Source: Yersinia enterocolitica subsp. enterocolitica (GTDB lineage Bacteria; Pseudomonadota; Gammaproteobacteria; Enterobacterales; Enterobacteriaceae). From it: 64,000 bases of DNA. The DNA lies in contig NZ_LR590469.1 of assembly GCF_901472495.1 (NCBI RefSeq), positions 3,038,001 through 3,102,000 on the forward strand. The letters run 5' to 3'. The notes below the pieces were generated by a model, which was not told the DNA's origin, did no database searches, and saw nothing but the letters and a program-made list of their open reading frames with translations. The position numbers and the translations under genes were made by a program. The stretch's first letter is position 1. Every line of letters starts with the position of its first letter. Shown here in pieces: positions 8,991 to 18,910 of this stretch.

Positions 8991-9827
8991 TTATTGTGTG
9001 GTTTTTGCGCTGTTGCGCGTATCCCAAAATGCCATCAGTAACCCAATAATCAAGCCTGAAACATGCGCTGCATTGGCAATCGACAACCCTAAAATATCGA
9101 AATATCCAGCAACCAGCCAGAGAACCGAGAAAGCCATCAAACCACGTGGCAGCGAGATACCCCGCTCGGGTGCGCGTTCACCAGTCAGCCAGACATAGCC
9201 CATCAGGGCATAAACTACACCAGAAAGGCCGCCAAAATTCACACCGCTAAACAGCGATTGCCCCCAGCCACTGAATAAGGCTGAAACAATAGTTAATACC
9301 AGCAATTTGCCGGTGCCAAGCCGTTTTTCCATCTGCCCGGCCAGATACCACCACCACATGAGGTTAAACAGGATATGCAGCAGCGAAAAATGTAAAAAAG
9401 CATGGCTGACCCAACGCCAGATTTGCAGATACTGGCTGTTATCGCGCGGCCATGCCAGCCAGGACATCACTGCACCATCACCGACGATTTGCATCAGAAT
9501 ATAGATGGCGATACACAGCACCATGACACTCAGTGTCAGTGGCCCAGCCTGACTGCGCAGAGTTTGGAGATAAGAAAAACGCTGATAAGGCAAATTAGAA
9601 TGCAGATTGCCTGATTGCCAACTGGCAGCTTGATAGCGTGGATTGAGAGGGTCGAGTAAAAACTGCTCCAGCTCATGCTGTACCTGGGGTAATTGCTCAT
9701 CATCGGTAAGCCAAATCTCCGCACCGTGAGAATCTGGCTTCACTTCCAGTGCCACATGGCGAGTGGCCATATAATCAACGAAAGCCTGCGCCAGACGTAG
9801 ATTAGAAATTGCTATTACACGAACCAT
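8991..9827 (-). CDS. glpG: Rhomboid intramembrane serine protease GlpG
   Basis: GlpG cleaves membrane proteins within the inner membrane. A start at 9827 (MVRVIAISNLR) gives 278 residues; a GTG four codons upstream is possible but adds nothing conserved. After a cytoplasmic N-domain of about 90 residues come six membrane helices. Catalytic Ser202 lies in GGLSGVVYA and His255 in NAAHVSG. The HILFN motif supplies His151 and Asn155 for the oxyanion hole. It is the middle gene of glpEGR. Confidence 0.95.
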   Translation of the reverse strand: MVRVIAISNLRLAQAFVDYMATRHVALEVKPDSHGAEIWLTDDEQLPQVQHELEQFLLDPLNPRYQAASWQSGNLHSNLPYQRFSYLQTLRSQAGPLTLSVMVLCIAIYILMQIVGDGAVMSWLAWPRDNSQYLQIWRWVSHAFLHFSLLHILFNLMWWWYLAGQMEKRLGTGKLLVLTIVSALFSGWGQSLFSGVNFGGLSGVVYALMGYVWLTGERAPERGISLPRGLMAFSVLWLVAGYFDILGLSIANAAHVSGLIIGLLMAFWDTRNSAKTTQ

Positions 9828-9896
9828 TTTGTCTATCACCGTCTAACGAGATTTTAATTAAAGTGCTTAAAAATATCACAATCGGGTGAGTATTAG

Positions 9897-10223
9897 CTAA
9901 CTGGCCTGTACCACGTCTTGCGGATAGCTTCTTGCCCAGGCTTCAAAACCACCATCAATACTGTAAACCGCTTCAAAGCCTTGTTGGAGCAGATACTGTG
10001 CTGCACCTTTACTGCTATTGCCGTGATAGCACATCACCATCACCGGTTGTTCAAAATCAGTCTGTTGCATAAAAGTATGCAAGCTGCTGTTGGTCAGATG
10101 AAACGCCTCAGGTGCATGGCCCGCTTCAAAACTTTGCGGATCGCGGATATCAACTAAAACTGCTTGGTGTTCTTTTAGGCGGTTATAGGCCTGCTCAATA
10201 CTGATTGTTTCAAACTGTTCCAT
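9897..10223 (-). CDS. glpE: Thiosulfate sulfurtransferase GlpE (rhodanese)
   Basis: This is a single-domain cytoplasmic rhodanese that transfers sulfur from thiosulfate to cyanide or thiols such as thioredoxin. The start at 10223 gives 108 residues, identical to E. coli GlpE; the frame is open ten codons further upstream without conserved sequence. The active-site loop CYHGNSS has the catalytic Cys65. The conserved VDIRDPQSF segment is near residue 25. It heads the glpEGR operon and is separated from malT by about 165 bases. Confidence 0.95.
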   Translation of the reverse strand: MEQFETISIEQAYNRLKEHQAVLVDIRDPQSFEAGHAPEAFHLTNSSLHTFMQQTDFEQPVMVMCYHGNSSKGAAQYLLQQGFEAVYSIDGGFEAWARSYPQDVVQAS

Positions 10224-10388
10224 ATTGCTAATGACCTTTATCGCGATTGACAATTTAAGTGCAAGATTGTAATCAATTTTTCATCAATAAAGACCAGTCA
10301 AATAGAATGGTTATTTACTGCATTCCCCCGCCAGAGAGATAAATATTAATTTAACCAACTGATATTTAAATTAAATAACACAATTTTA

Positions 10389-13100
10389 TTAAACATACCC
10401 CATCATCTGTAATAAACGTTGCGCTTGCTGCACCGCATCTTGCCGATGAGCAACCCCCAATTTTTGATACAAATTACGAATGTGGGTCTTAATGGTGGTG
10501 GCAGCCACTTCCAGCTCGCCAGCGATTTGGTCATTACTGTAGCCGGAATAAATTAGCCCCAAGACCTGCCATTCGCGTTGTGTTAGCGGGCTGGTGCGAA
10601 TCAGTTCTGGCACTTGTGGGTGAGTTAGCAGCTTATCGACGAAGATCTCATCGAAATGAGCAAATTTATGCCGATGATGCTGATTAATATCTTTCAGAAT
10701 GCGCTGGGCGCGATGCTGTTCTAATTCTGGCAGAGCATTGAGTTGAATTAGCTGGCGCAGCTGCTGCGCCATCACCTCACCCTCAATCACGAAATGACTG
10801 ATAAAGCCGGTGCGATTAGCCAATGAGAGGGATTCAATCAGCGCTTTTTGTGCTTCACTTTTCCGTTCAGTTTGCCAATAAAGAATGTTACTTAACAATA
10901 GATTACGGTTAAGATCACTGGTGAGACGCAAGCGACGGGCATTCTCATTGAGTTCGTCCAGCACCACTTCCGCTTCATTAAAACGGCCCAACATAATCTG
11001 TATCCGCGCAATGTTGCGCCACTGGCCCTGCAAAAAGTGATTATCGGCCATACCCGGTTTTTCGGCCTGACGCAGCCAATTTGCCGCTGCGGCTTTGTCG
11101 CCAGTCATTTGCCAGTGAATAACCCGTGGCTTATCAGCATTGGTAATCCAATCAAGATGATATTGGCTGCCGTGTTGCAGCGCCTCGCAGCGCTGAATGT
11201 ACATATTGGCATTATCCAGATCACCGCGCGCCAATGAGCATTTGGCCAGCATCGCCAGACACTGTAATTGCTGCTGTGGCTGGTAATTCACCAGAATTTC
11301 AATCCCTTTACGCGCAGCTTCTTCGGCTTCATCCAGCCGTGACCACGACCACAATACCTGAGAGCGAATGCGCAACAGGAATTCATGCATCGGCAGTTGT
11401 TCAAGATGCTGTTCATGAATTAAATCAAAGGCTTTATCTTGTGTTTCATAAGCTGCTTGCAGGAAGCCTTGTGCGATCAGAATTTCACTTTGCTGCAATA
11501 ATGCCCATAAAGCATAGTGATAGGCTTCGTGGCGGCGTGCCATTTGCTCTGTTTGCTGCATCATCGGCAGCGCGCGGCTCAACTCGCCTTTGCAATGATG
11601 AACTTCACCGGTGACTGAAGTGGCGACAATACGGCTGTAAAAGTTCGCCATTGGCAGATATTTCAGTGCATCTGTTGCCAGCTTTTCAGCTTCTTCCGGT
11701 TTACCGGCATTGATGGCCACCTGAGCACGCAAAGCATCGAATTCTGCCCGCAAAATCTCATCAATAGGAATTTTACGTTCCTGCATTGCCGATTCGGCGC
11801 GCTCAAGCAAGGTGTTAACTTCACCGTAGCGATGCTGGCTTTGCGCCAGCCAGGCCTGTAGCAGCGCCAGTTCAGGATTTTGTACCAATAAAGAATAGGG
11901 CAGCGCGACCAGGCATTGTTCCAACAAGGCTAACTCACTGTGGTTAAACAGCGTCCAGGCGTGTTGCAACAAGATATCGCGCAACATGCCGACATCACCC
12001 GCCGCTAATGCATGGTGAATGGCTTCCGCCGGATAGCCCAGCGCCAGCCAACCTTCAGCCGCAGCATGGTGCAACTCTGGTAACTCTAATGCCATTTCCC
12101 ATTGACAACGCTGGCGCAGGAAGGTGGCGAACAACGGATGGAAACAGAACCATTCGCCGCTATCATCCATGCGATGAATAAATAAGCCCTGGCGCTCCAA
12201 CTCTTCCAGCCGTTGCTGGCCGTTATCTTCACCGGTCAGGCGCACAATCAGCGCATCATTCATCGAGCGCAAAACCGAACAACGCAGCAGGAAGGCGCGT
12301 GCATCGCTATCGACCTGATCCAGCACTTCATCGACCAAATAGTCTGACAAATGGCTGGCATTTAGACCTGCCAGTCGTTTTGCTGATTTTTGTGCCGAGG
12401 AGTTAGGCTGGCGAGATGATAGCGCGATCAATTGCAGCGCCGTCGCCCAGCCTTCAACTTCATCACACAGGCGGCTGCTATCACCTTGTTCCAGCGGCAC
12501 TGAGAGGCGGCAATCGAAGAATTGCTGCGCCTCCTGATGGTTAAATGCCAACTGCTGCATACCTAATTCCAACAACTGGTCGCGAACTCGCAAGTTGGCA
12601 ATCCCCAGTGGCGGCAAGGTACGCGAGAGCATAATCAATGTCAGATTTTCTGGCTGATGACGCAGGAAAAAGCGCATAGCTTCATGAATGGCATCATTGG
12701 TAATCAGATGATAATCATCAATAACCAGATACAGCGGGCCATCCCACTCGGACAGCTCGATAAATAATTGTGCGAACAGCGCAGAGAGGCTGGCATATTG
12801 ATGCTTTTGGCTTATGGCCTCACTTTTGCTGCAATGGCCTCCGGTCGCCAATTGGATCGCTGCCACCAAATAGGTCGCAAAACGTTCAGGCTGATTGTCA
12901 CTTTCATCGAGAGAATACCACCCGAGATCGGACTGATCGGCTGCCCACTGAGCGATCAACGTCGTTTTACCATACCCCGCCGGGCAATTTATTAAGGTCA
13001 GACGGTAATTGGCGACACCTGATAACTTCACTAACAAGCGATCACGTATCACGGTATTTTGCAGCCGTACCGGGCGGCTCAGTTTTGATGGGATCAGCAT
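10389..13100 (-). CDS. malT: MalT, maltotriose-dependent activator of the maltose regulon
   Basis: MalT is a STAND-type ATPase activator: with ATP and maltotriose it oligomerises and binds MalT boxes. The 903 residues compare with 901 in E. coli. The N-terminal Walker A is CPAGYGKTTLI near residue 40, and the Walker B-like LYLVIDDYH is near residue 125. A long helical repeat region follows, then the C-terminal LuxR-type helix-turn-helix (LTQREWQVLGLIYSGYSNDQ, then IAGELEVAATTIKTHIRNLY). It is divergent from malPQ across a 318-bp region containing MalT boxes. Confidence 0.96.
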   Translation of the reverse strand: MLIPSKLSRPVRLQNTVIRDRLLVKLSGVANYRLTLINCPAGYGKTTLIAQWAADQSDLGWYSLDESDNQPERFATYLVAAIQLATGGHCSKSEAISQKHQYASLSALFAQLFIELSEWDGPLYLVIDDYHLITNDAIHEAMRFFLRHQPENLTLIMLSRTLPPLGIANLRVRDQLLELGMQQLAFNHQEAQQFFDCRLSVPLEQGDSSRLCDEVEGWATALQLIALSSRQPNSSAQKSAKRLAGLNASHLSDYLVDEVLDQVDSDARAFLLRCSVLRSMNDALIVRLTGEDNGQQRLEELERQGLFIHRMDDSGEWFCFHPLFATFLRQRCQWEMALELPELHHAAAEGWLALGYPAEAIHHALAAGDVGMLRDILLQHAWTLFNHSELALLEQCLVALPYSLLVQNPELALLQAWLAQSQHRYGEVNTLLERAESAMQERKIPIDEILRAEFDALRAQVAINAGKPEEAEKLATDALKYLPMANFYSRIVATSVTGEVHHCKGELSRALPMMQQTEQMARRHEAYHYALWALLQQSEILIAQGFLQAAYETQDKAFDLIHEQHLEQLPMHEFLLRIRSQVLWSWSRLDEAEEAARKGIEILVNYQPQQQLQCLAMLAKCSLARGDLDNANMYIQRCEALQHGSQYHLDWITNADKPRVIHWQMTGDKAAAANWLRQAEKPGMADNHFLQGQWRNIARIQIMLGRFNEAEVVLDELNENARRLRLTSDLNRNLLLSNILYWQTERKSEAQKALIESLSLANRTGFISHFVIEGEVMAQQLRQLIQLNALPELEQHRAQRILKDINQHHRHKFAHFDEIFVDKLLTHPQVPELIRTSPLTQREWQVLGLIYSGYSNDQIAGELEVAATTIKTHIRNLYQKLGVAHRQDAVQQAQRLLQMMGYV

Positions 13101-13318
13101 GCTATGTCCGGTTTTAAAGAGATCCGGTGAGAAGACGTCCTGGCGATTGATATGTCCATTTGTAGGAAGTTGTTACAGGCATTCATAAGAGTAATTATTT
13201 TTAGCCTCGTAATTAATCAGCACTGCTAAGGTCTGATAATGGGCATCTTATTGCAATAGAGTTAATGTTTCCTATGGCTGTAAGTTGCACCGGATCACAA
13301 TTTTAGCTACGCCCTGCG

Positions 13319-13350
13319 ACTCATCCCCAGCTAATCGTCCGGCAGGATGA
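13319..13350. promoter_or_regulatory. MalT boxes in the malT-malP intergenic region
   Basis: On the minus strand, 13319-13328 reads GGGGATGAGT, nine of ten matches to the MalT box GGGGAKGAGG. On the plus strand a core GGATGA lies at 13345-13350, and a weaker GGATAA near 13375. They lie 70-100 bases before malP, where MalT activates malPQ in E. coli. Further toward malT, the sequence near 13283-13300 has half a CRP site (GGATCACA). Nothing else was recognised in the 318-bp gap. Confidence 0.65.
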
Positions 13351-13418
13351 TGCTCTTGTCAGTTCTCATTGGCAGGATAAGGGTAAAATTACCCCACTCA
13401 CAGGATAGAGACCTCCCT

Positions 13419-15824
13419 ATGTCACAGCCTATGCTTAAAAAGGACGATTTTCTGGCCGCACTTGCCCGCCAGTGGCAGCGCTTTGGCTTAACCTCCGCTC
13501 AGCAAATGACCCAGCACCAATGGTGGGAAGCGGTCAGTGCAGCATTAGCCGAACAGTTGTCTGCTCAGCCCGCCCCCGGTAAAGCCAAAAAAGTACAGCG
13601 CCATGTTAACTACATTTCAATGGAGTTTTTAATTGGCCGTTTAACCGCTAATAACCTGATTAACCTGGGGTGGTATGACCAGGTAGAGGCGCTGTTAGCT
13701 GAGCAACAGGTTAATCTAAGTGACCTGTTAGAGCAGGAAACCGACCCAGCATTGGGCAATGGTGGCTTGGGGCGTCTGGCAGCTTGTTTCCTTGATTCGA
13801 TGGCGACAGTTGAGCAACCCGCCACCGGTTATGGTCTGAATTATCAATACGGTTTGTTCCGCCAATCTTTCAGTGAATGTAAGCAGCAGGAAGCTCCGGA
13901 TAATTGGCTGCGCGAGAGCTACCCGTGGTTCCGCCACAATGCCGCGCTGGCGGTGGATGTCGGTTTTGGTGGCAAGCTGGAGAAACAAGCGGATGGCCGT
14001 CAGTTATGGTGTCCGGCCTTTACCTTACGTGGCGAAGCTTGGGATTTACCGGTGCTGGGCTTTCGTAATGGCGTCACTCAGCCATTGCGCTTATGGCAGG
14101 CAACTCACCAGCATCCATTTGATTTAACAAACTTTAATGATGGTAAATTCCTGCTGGCTGAAAAAAACGGTGTTGAAGCAGAAAAGCTGACTAAAGTGCT
14201 ATATCCGAATGATAACCATCTGGCCGGTAAACGCCTGCGGCTGATGCAACAATATTTCCAGTGCGCTTGTTCGGTGGCGGATATCTTACGTAAGCACCAT
14301 TTGGCAGGCCGCAAGCTGGCTGAACTGCCGGATTATGAAGTTATTCAGTTGAATGATACTCACCCGACTATCGCCATTCCTGAAATGCTGCGCGTATTGT
14401 TGGATGAACATCAGCTGAGCTGGGATGCGGCTTGGGCTATCACCAGTAAAACCTTCGCCTATACCAACCACACCTTGATGCCAGAAGCCCTTGAGTGCTG
14501 GGATGAAAAACTGGTGCGCAGCTTGCTGCCGCGTCATTTTGTCATCATCAAGCAGATCAATGCGCAATTTAAGAAGTTGGTCGATAAGCAATGGCCGGGC
14601 GATGAAGAGGTTTGGGCCAAGCTGGCAGTCCACCATAATAAGCAGGTGCGGATGGCAAATCTGTGCGTGGTCAGCGGCTTTGCGGTCAATGGCGTCGCGC
14701 AGTTGCACTCAGATTTGGTTATCAAAGATTTATTCCCTGAATACTATCAGTTGTGGCCAAATAAATTCCACAACGTTACCAATGGCATTACGCCCCGCCG
14801 CTGGTTGAAGCAATGTAACCCAGCACTGTCTGGTTTGATTGATGACACATTAAAAGTGGAATGGGCGAATGATCTGGATGCATTAGCCGGGCTTGAGCCT
14901 TATGCCGAAGATAACGCTTTCCGCAATCGCTATCAGCAGATCAAATACGACAATAAAGTTAAGTTAGCTGAATATGTTAAGCGCGTAATGGGGATAACCA
15001 TTAACCCGGATGCCATCTTTGATGTGCAGATTAAGCGCTTGCATGAATATAAACGTCAGCATTTGAATCTGCTGCATATTCTGTCGCTGTATCGTCAGAT
15101 CCGCGATAACCCAAATCTGGATATTGTCCCGCGTGTGTTCCTGTTTGGCGCTAAAGCAGCGCCGGGCTATTATTTAGCCAAGAATATTATTTATGCAATT
15201 AATCAGGCTGCTGAGAAGATCAATAACGATCCGATTGTTAAAGATCGCCTGAAAGTGGTCTTTATCCCGGATTACAAAGTTTCGGTTGCTGAGTTGATGA
15301 TCCCCGCAGCGGATGTCTCCGAGCAGATTTCAACTGCGGGCAAAGAAGCTTCCGGCACTGGCAATATGAAACTGGCACTGAATGGTGCGTTGACGGTGGG
15401 TACGCTGGATGGCGCTAACGTCGAAATTGCTGAGCAAGTGGGTGATGAGAATATCTTTATATTCGGCAACACTGTTGAACAGGTAAAAGCCATTCTGGCG
15501 CAAGGTTATAAGCCACAGACTTATTTGAAAGCTGACGCGCATCTGAAAAGCATTCTGGATGAGCTGGCCAGCGGCGCATTTAGCCAAGGTGATAAACACG
15601 CATTTGACATGATGTTGCATAGCTTGTTGGAAGGGGGCGACCCTTATCTGGTACTGGCTGATTTTGCTTCATATTGTCAGGCACAGCAGCAAATTGATGC
15701 CCTGTACCGCGATAAGGATGAATGGACCCGCCGTACCATTCTTAACACTGCCCGGGTAGGGATGTTCAGTTCTGACCGTTCAATTCGCGATTATCAAACG
15801 CGAATCTGGCAAGCCAAACGTTAA
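13419..15824 (+). CDS. malP: Maltodextrin phosphorylase MalP
   Basis: MalP phosphorolyses maltodextrins to glucose-1-phosphate in the cytoplasm. A start at 13419 (MSQPMLKKDDF) gives 801 residues, the size of enterobacterial MalP; the open frame upstream is not conserved. The pyridoxal phosphate region EASGTGNMKLALNGALTVGT is present near residue 650, and GNGGLGRLAACFLDSMAT near residue 110. It belongs with malQ 12 bases downstream and is activated by divergent malT. A second phosphorylase, GlgP, lies at 33677-36124. Confidence 0.96.
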   Translation: MSQPMLKKDDFLAALARQWQRFGLTSAQQMTQHQWWEAVSAALAEQLSAQPAPGKAKKVQRHVNYISMEFLIGRLTANNLINLGWYDQVEALLAEQQVNLSDLLEQETDPALGNGGLGRLAACFLDSMATVEQPATGYGLNYQYGLFRQSFSECKQQEAPDNWLRESYPWFRHNAALAVDVGFGGKLEKQADGRQLWCPAFTLRGEAWDLPVLGFRNGVTQPLRLWQATHQHPFDLTNFNDGKFLLAEKNGVEAEKLTKVLYPNDNHLAGKRLRLMQQYFQCACSVADILRKHHLAGRKLAELPDYEVIQLNDTHPTIAIPEMLRVLLDEHQLSWDAAWAITSKTFAYTNHTLMPEALECWDEKLVRSLLPRHFVIIKQINAQFKKLVDKQWPGDEEVWAKLAVHHNKQVRMANLCVVSGFAVNGVAQLHSDLVIKDLFPEYYQLWPNKFHNVTNGITPRRWLKQCNPALSGLIDDTLKVEWANDLDALAGLEPYAEDNAFRNRYQQIKYDNKVKLAEYVKRVMGITINPDAIFDVQIKRLHEYKRQHLNLLHILSLYRQIRDNPNLDIVPRVFLFGAKAAPGYYLAKNIIYAINQAAEKINNDPIVKDRLKVVFIPDYKVSVAELMIPAADVSEQISTAGKEASGTGNMKLALNGALTVGTLDGANVEIAEQVGDENIFIFGNTVEQVKAILAQGYKPQTYLKADAHLKSILDELASGAFSQGDKHAFDMMLHSLLEGGDPYLVLADFASYCQAQQQIDALYRDKDEWTRRTILNTARVGMFSSDRSIRDYQTRIWQAKR

Positions 15825-15836
15825 GGAGAAGACTGC

Positions 15837-17934
15837 ATGGATCGTAAATCGCTCGATCAAGCAGCGACACTGGCAGGGATTGCCGCCAATTATATTAATG
15901 CGCATGGTAAGTCGCAGGCTATTTCAGCACAAACCAAGCAGCAGTTGTTGGCGGCCATGGGACGCACCAGTGTGCCCCCTGATTCTCAGACAGAAAAAGC
16001 ACCATTACCACCGGTAAAAATATTTACTTTTGGCAGCGCAATGCAACTGCCAATGGCGGGATCAGGCGATTATCACTGGCAGTTACAGACCGAAAAAGGT
16101 GATTTGCATCAAGGGCGTATCAGCGCCAAAAAAAACGCTGACATTGCCGGCCTCACTGCCGCAAGGCTATCACCGCTTGGTATTGGAACAAGGCTTACAG
16201 CAGTGGCAGTGCTCGGTTATCGTTGCTCCGAAACGTTGCTATGAGCCAGATGCCCTGCTGGCAGGGAAAAAACTCTGGGGAGCCTGTGTTCAGTTGTATA
16301 CCCTGCGCTCCGATCATAACTGGGGTATCGGTGATTTTGGCGACCTCAATCAGATGTTGGAGCAGGTCGCTGAGCGCGGTGGGGCCTTTATTGGTCTTAA
16401 CCCGATTCATGCACTGTATCCGGCCAACCCACATAGTGCCAGCCCTTACAGCCCTTCTTCCCGGCGCTGGCTGAATGTGATTTATATTGATGTCAATCGC
16501 GTGGATGAATTCCAGCATAGCGAGGCGGCGCAGACCTGGTGGCATCAGCCCGAGATACAAGGCGCGCTGGCGAAAGCGCGTGCCAGTGAATGGGTTGATT
16601 ATCCGCAGGTCATGCAGCTCAAGTTGACCGCTTTGCGTTTGGCTTTCCCACTTTTTACGGCGCGCAAAACCAAAGATGCTCGGGTACAGGCATTCCACCG
16701 TTTTGTTGAACAGGGTGGAAGTAGCCTGCATCAACAGGCCGCTTTTGATGCTTTGCATGCTCATTTGAGTAAAAACGACCCCATGATGTGGGGCTGGCCA
16801 GTATGGCCGGAAAAATATCGCGATGGGCACAGCAGTGCTGTGGCTGATTTCAGTCGTGAGCATGCTGATGAAGTGAACTTCTACCTGTGGCTACAGTGGT
16901 TGGCGGCCAGCCAGTTTGAGGACTGTTTCCGTGCCAGTCAAACACGGAAAATGCCGTTGGGGTTGTATCGCGATTTGGCGGTAGGTGTGGCAGAAGGCGG
17001 CGCTGAAACTTGGTGCGATCGTGAGTTATATTGCCTTAAAGCTTCAGTGGGAGCGCCGCCCGATATTTTAGGGCCGCTGGGCCAGAACTGGGGGTTGCCA
17101 CCAATGGATCCGCACGTCATGGCTGCTCGCGCTTATCAGCCTTTTATTGATTTGTTGCGGGCTAATATGACCAGTTGTGGCGCGCTGCGTATTGATCACG
17201 TGATGGCGTTATTGCGTCTGTGGTGGATTCCTTACGGCCAAACGGCGGATCAAGGGGCTTATGTCAAATACCCGGTTGATGATCTGCTGGCGATATTAGC
17301 GTTAGAAAGTCAGCGCCATCGCTGCATGGTGATTGGTGAAGATTTAGGTACGGTGCCGGTTGAGATTGTCGGTAAGCTGCGCGACAGCGGAGTGTATTCC
17401 TATAAAGTGCTCTATTTTGAGCATGACAGCGAAAACACTTTCCGTGCGCCACAGTCTTATCCGGTACAAGCGATGGCAACCATCACCACTCATGATCTGC
17501 CGACGCTGCGCGGTTATTGGCAAAGTGATGATTTGACGTTGGGGAATAAGCTGGGGCTATATCCGGACCAACAGATATTGAAACAGCTTTATCTTGATAG
17601 AGAACGTGCGAAACAAGGCTTGCTAGAAGGGTTGCATCATTATGATTGCGTGCCAAAGAAAGTGGGTCATAAAGCGTCGTTGTTGTCGATGAGCCCGGTT
17701 CTTAATCGTGGATTGCAGCGCTATGTTGCCGACAGTGCCAGTGCATTATTGGGTTTGCAGCCGGAAGATTGGCTGGATATGGCCACTCCAGTAAATATTC
17801 CAGGCACCAGTGATGAATATCCAAACTGGCGGCGAAAGTTGACGGCAACATTGGAAGAGATGTTTGCCGATGAGCAAATTAATCGTTTATTGAAAGATTT
17901 GGATAAGCGCCGTAAGAATGTTTCAGCGGGGTGA
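15837..17934 (+). pseudogene. malQ: 4-alpha-glucanotransferase (amylomaltase) with a one-base frameshift
   Basis: MalQ transfers glucan segments between maltodextrins. The N-terminal part reads from 15837 to an A8 run at 16128-16135. In that frame translation then drifts into nonsense and stops at 16244. The remaining protein continues in the +1 frame as KKTLTLPASLPQGYHRLVLE to 17934. Removing one A restores one frame of 698 residues, the size expected for MalQ. The catalytic regions (LRIDHVMAL, VIGEDLGTVP, THDLPTLRGYW) are intact downstream. The break is a real mutation, a phase-variable or slippage site, or a sequencing error. Confidence 0.92.
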
Positions 17935-17969
17935 TTCCTGGGTGATTCAGGAAAAGTATAAGAAGTAAA

Positions 17970-17987
17970 AGGGGGAGAAATCCCCCT
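17970..17987 (+). terminator. Hairpin after malQ
   Basis: A perfect 7-bp stem (AGGGGGA with TCCCCCT) with a GAAA tetraloop lies 36 bases after the malQ stop. There is no T run, so it is more likely an mRNA 3'-end stabiliser or weak terminator, directly followed by a palindromic repeat. Confidence 0.5.
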
Positions 17988-17993
17988 GAATAT

Positions 17994-18119
17994 GATGACA
18001 AAATCAACAATAAAGCCGGTGAGCCAAGGGTTTACCGTACCCAGGGGCACTCCGGCGGCCTAAGCCGCTACGACCCCAACGGCACGTTTCCCCTTAGTTT
18101 GGCATCTGACTTTGTCAGC
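17994..18119. repeat. Palindromic repeat, TGACAAA/TTTGTCA family (copy 1)
   Basis: This roughly 126-bp element has ends GATGACAAA and TTTGTCAGC. Its core reads, on the minus strand, CGTGCCGTTGGGGTCGTAG and then ACGGTAAACCC. The same core occurs at 49199-49314 in the opposite orientation, and a deleted form at 51309-51390. No coding capacity is seen. It may correspond to the Yersinia palindromic sequences (YPAL) described in the literature, but I could not compare directly. Confidence 0.8.
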
Positions 18120-18130
18120 ATTGATAAATA

Positions 18131-18273
18131 TATTAGCCAAAGTCATTGGTGTTACAGCAAGGCAGCAAACGAGCAAGTCCCGATGAGCTGACTTATATCT
18201 TAAGGTCAAGACCAGCCAGTGATTCGGGTGCGCGAGCGCAGCTAACGCAGCTGTAGCGCCAAGGACGTAGGCT
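18131..18273. repeat. Divergent ERIC element
   Basis: This is recognisable from CCAAAGTCATTGGTGTTACA, CCCGATGAGCTGACTTA, AGTGATTCGGGTG and AGCGCAGCTAACGCAGCTG in the usual ERIC order. About 17 unrelated bases interrupt the centre. It ends 3 bases before the nfuA stop codon and could fold in the nfuA mRNA 3' end. Confidence 0.75.
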
Positions 18274-18275
18274 AA

Positions 18276-18851
18276 TTAGTAATAAGAGTGCTCGCCGCGC
18301 TGATGCTCGGTCAAATCTCTCACACCTTTCAATTCTGGGAATTTCTGTAACAGCTCTTTCTCGATGCCTTCTTTCAAGGTCACATCGACCATAGAACAAC
18401 CGTTACAACCGCCACCGAATTGCAGGATAGCTAACGCATCTGGCGTGATTTCCATTAAGGTGACACGACCACCGTGACCGGCCAATTGCGGATTAATCTG
18501 CGATTGCAGAACATACTCAACTCGCTCCATCAGCGGAGCGTTATCATCCACTTTGCGCATTTTGGCGTTAGGCGCTTTCAGCGTTAGCTGTGAACCTAAC
18601 TGGTCAGTGACGAAATCGATTTCAGCATCTTCCAGATAAGGTTTGCTCAGCTCATCAATATAGGCTGATAACTGCTCGAATTTCAGTTCGGTATCTGTTG
18701 CTTCAACGGCATCCGGTGGGCAGTAAGACACACCGCATTCAGCGGTTGGTGTACCGGGGTTGATAACAAATACGCGGATTTGGGTGCCTTCTTCTTGATT
18801 TGCCAACAGTTTGGCAAAATGAGATTGTGCTGCGTCTGTTATTGTGATCAT
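18276..18851 (-). CDS. nfuA: Fe/S biogenesis protein NfuA
   Basis: NfuA carries a [4Fe-4S] cluster and delivers it to apoproteins under oxidative stress or iron limitation. The 191-residue length equals E. coli NfuA. It has an N-terminal A-type-like degenerate domain and a C-terminal Nfu domain whose cluster ligands are Cys149 and Cys152 in GGGCNGCSMVD. It lies downstream of gntX on the same strand, as in E. coli. Confidence 0.96.
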   Translation of the reverse strand: MITITDAAQSHFAKLLANQEEGTQIRVFVINPGTPTAECGVSYCPPDAVEATDTELKFEQLSAYIDELSKPYLEDAEIDFVTDQLGSQLTLKAPNAKMRKVDDNAPLMERVEYVLQSQINPQLAGHGGRVTLMEITPDALAILQFGGGCNGCSMVDVTLKEGIEKELLQKFPELKGVRDLTEHQRGEHSYY

Positions 18852-18910
18852 GGCATCTGCTCAATAGTTGACTACTCTTGTCGGTTATAATACGCCCATT
18901 GATAGGGTGA

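Noticed and set aside
16195..16863. A 222-codon minus-strand frame across malQ
   Set aside because: Antisense to conserved MalQ catalytic sequence, no family resemblance.
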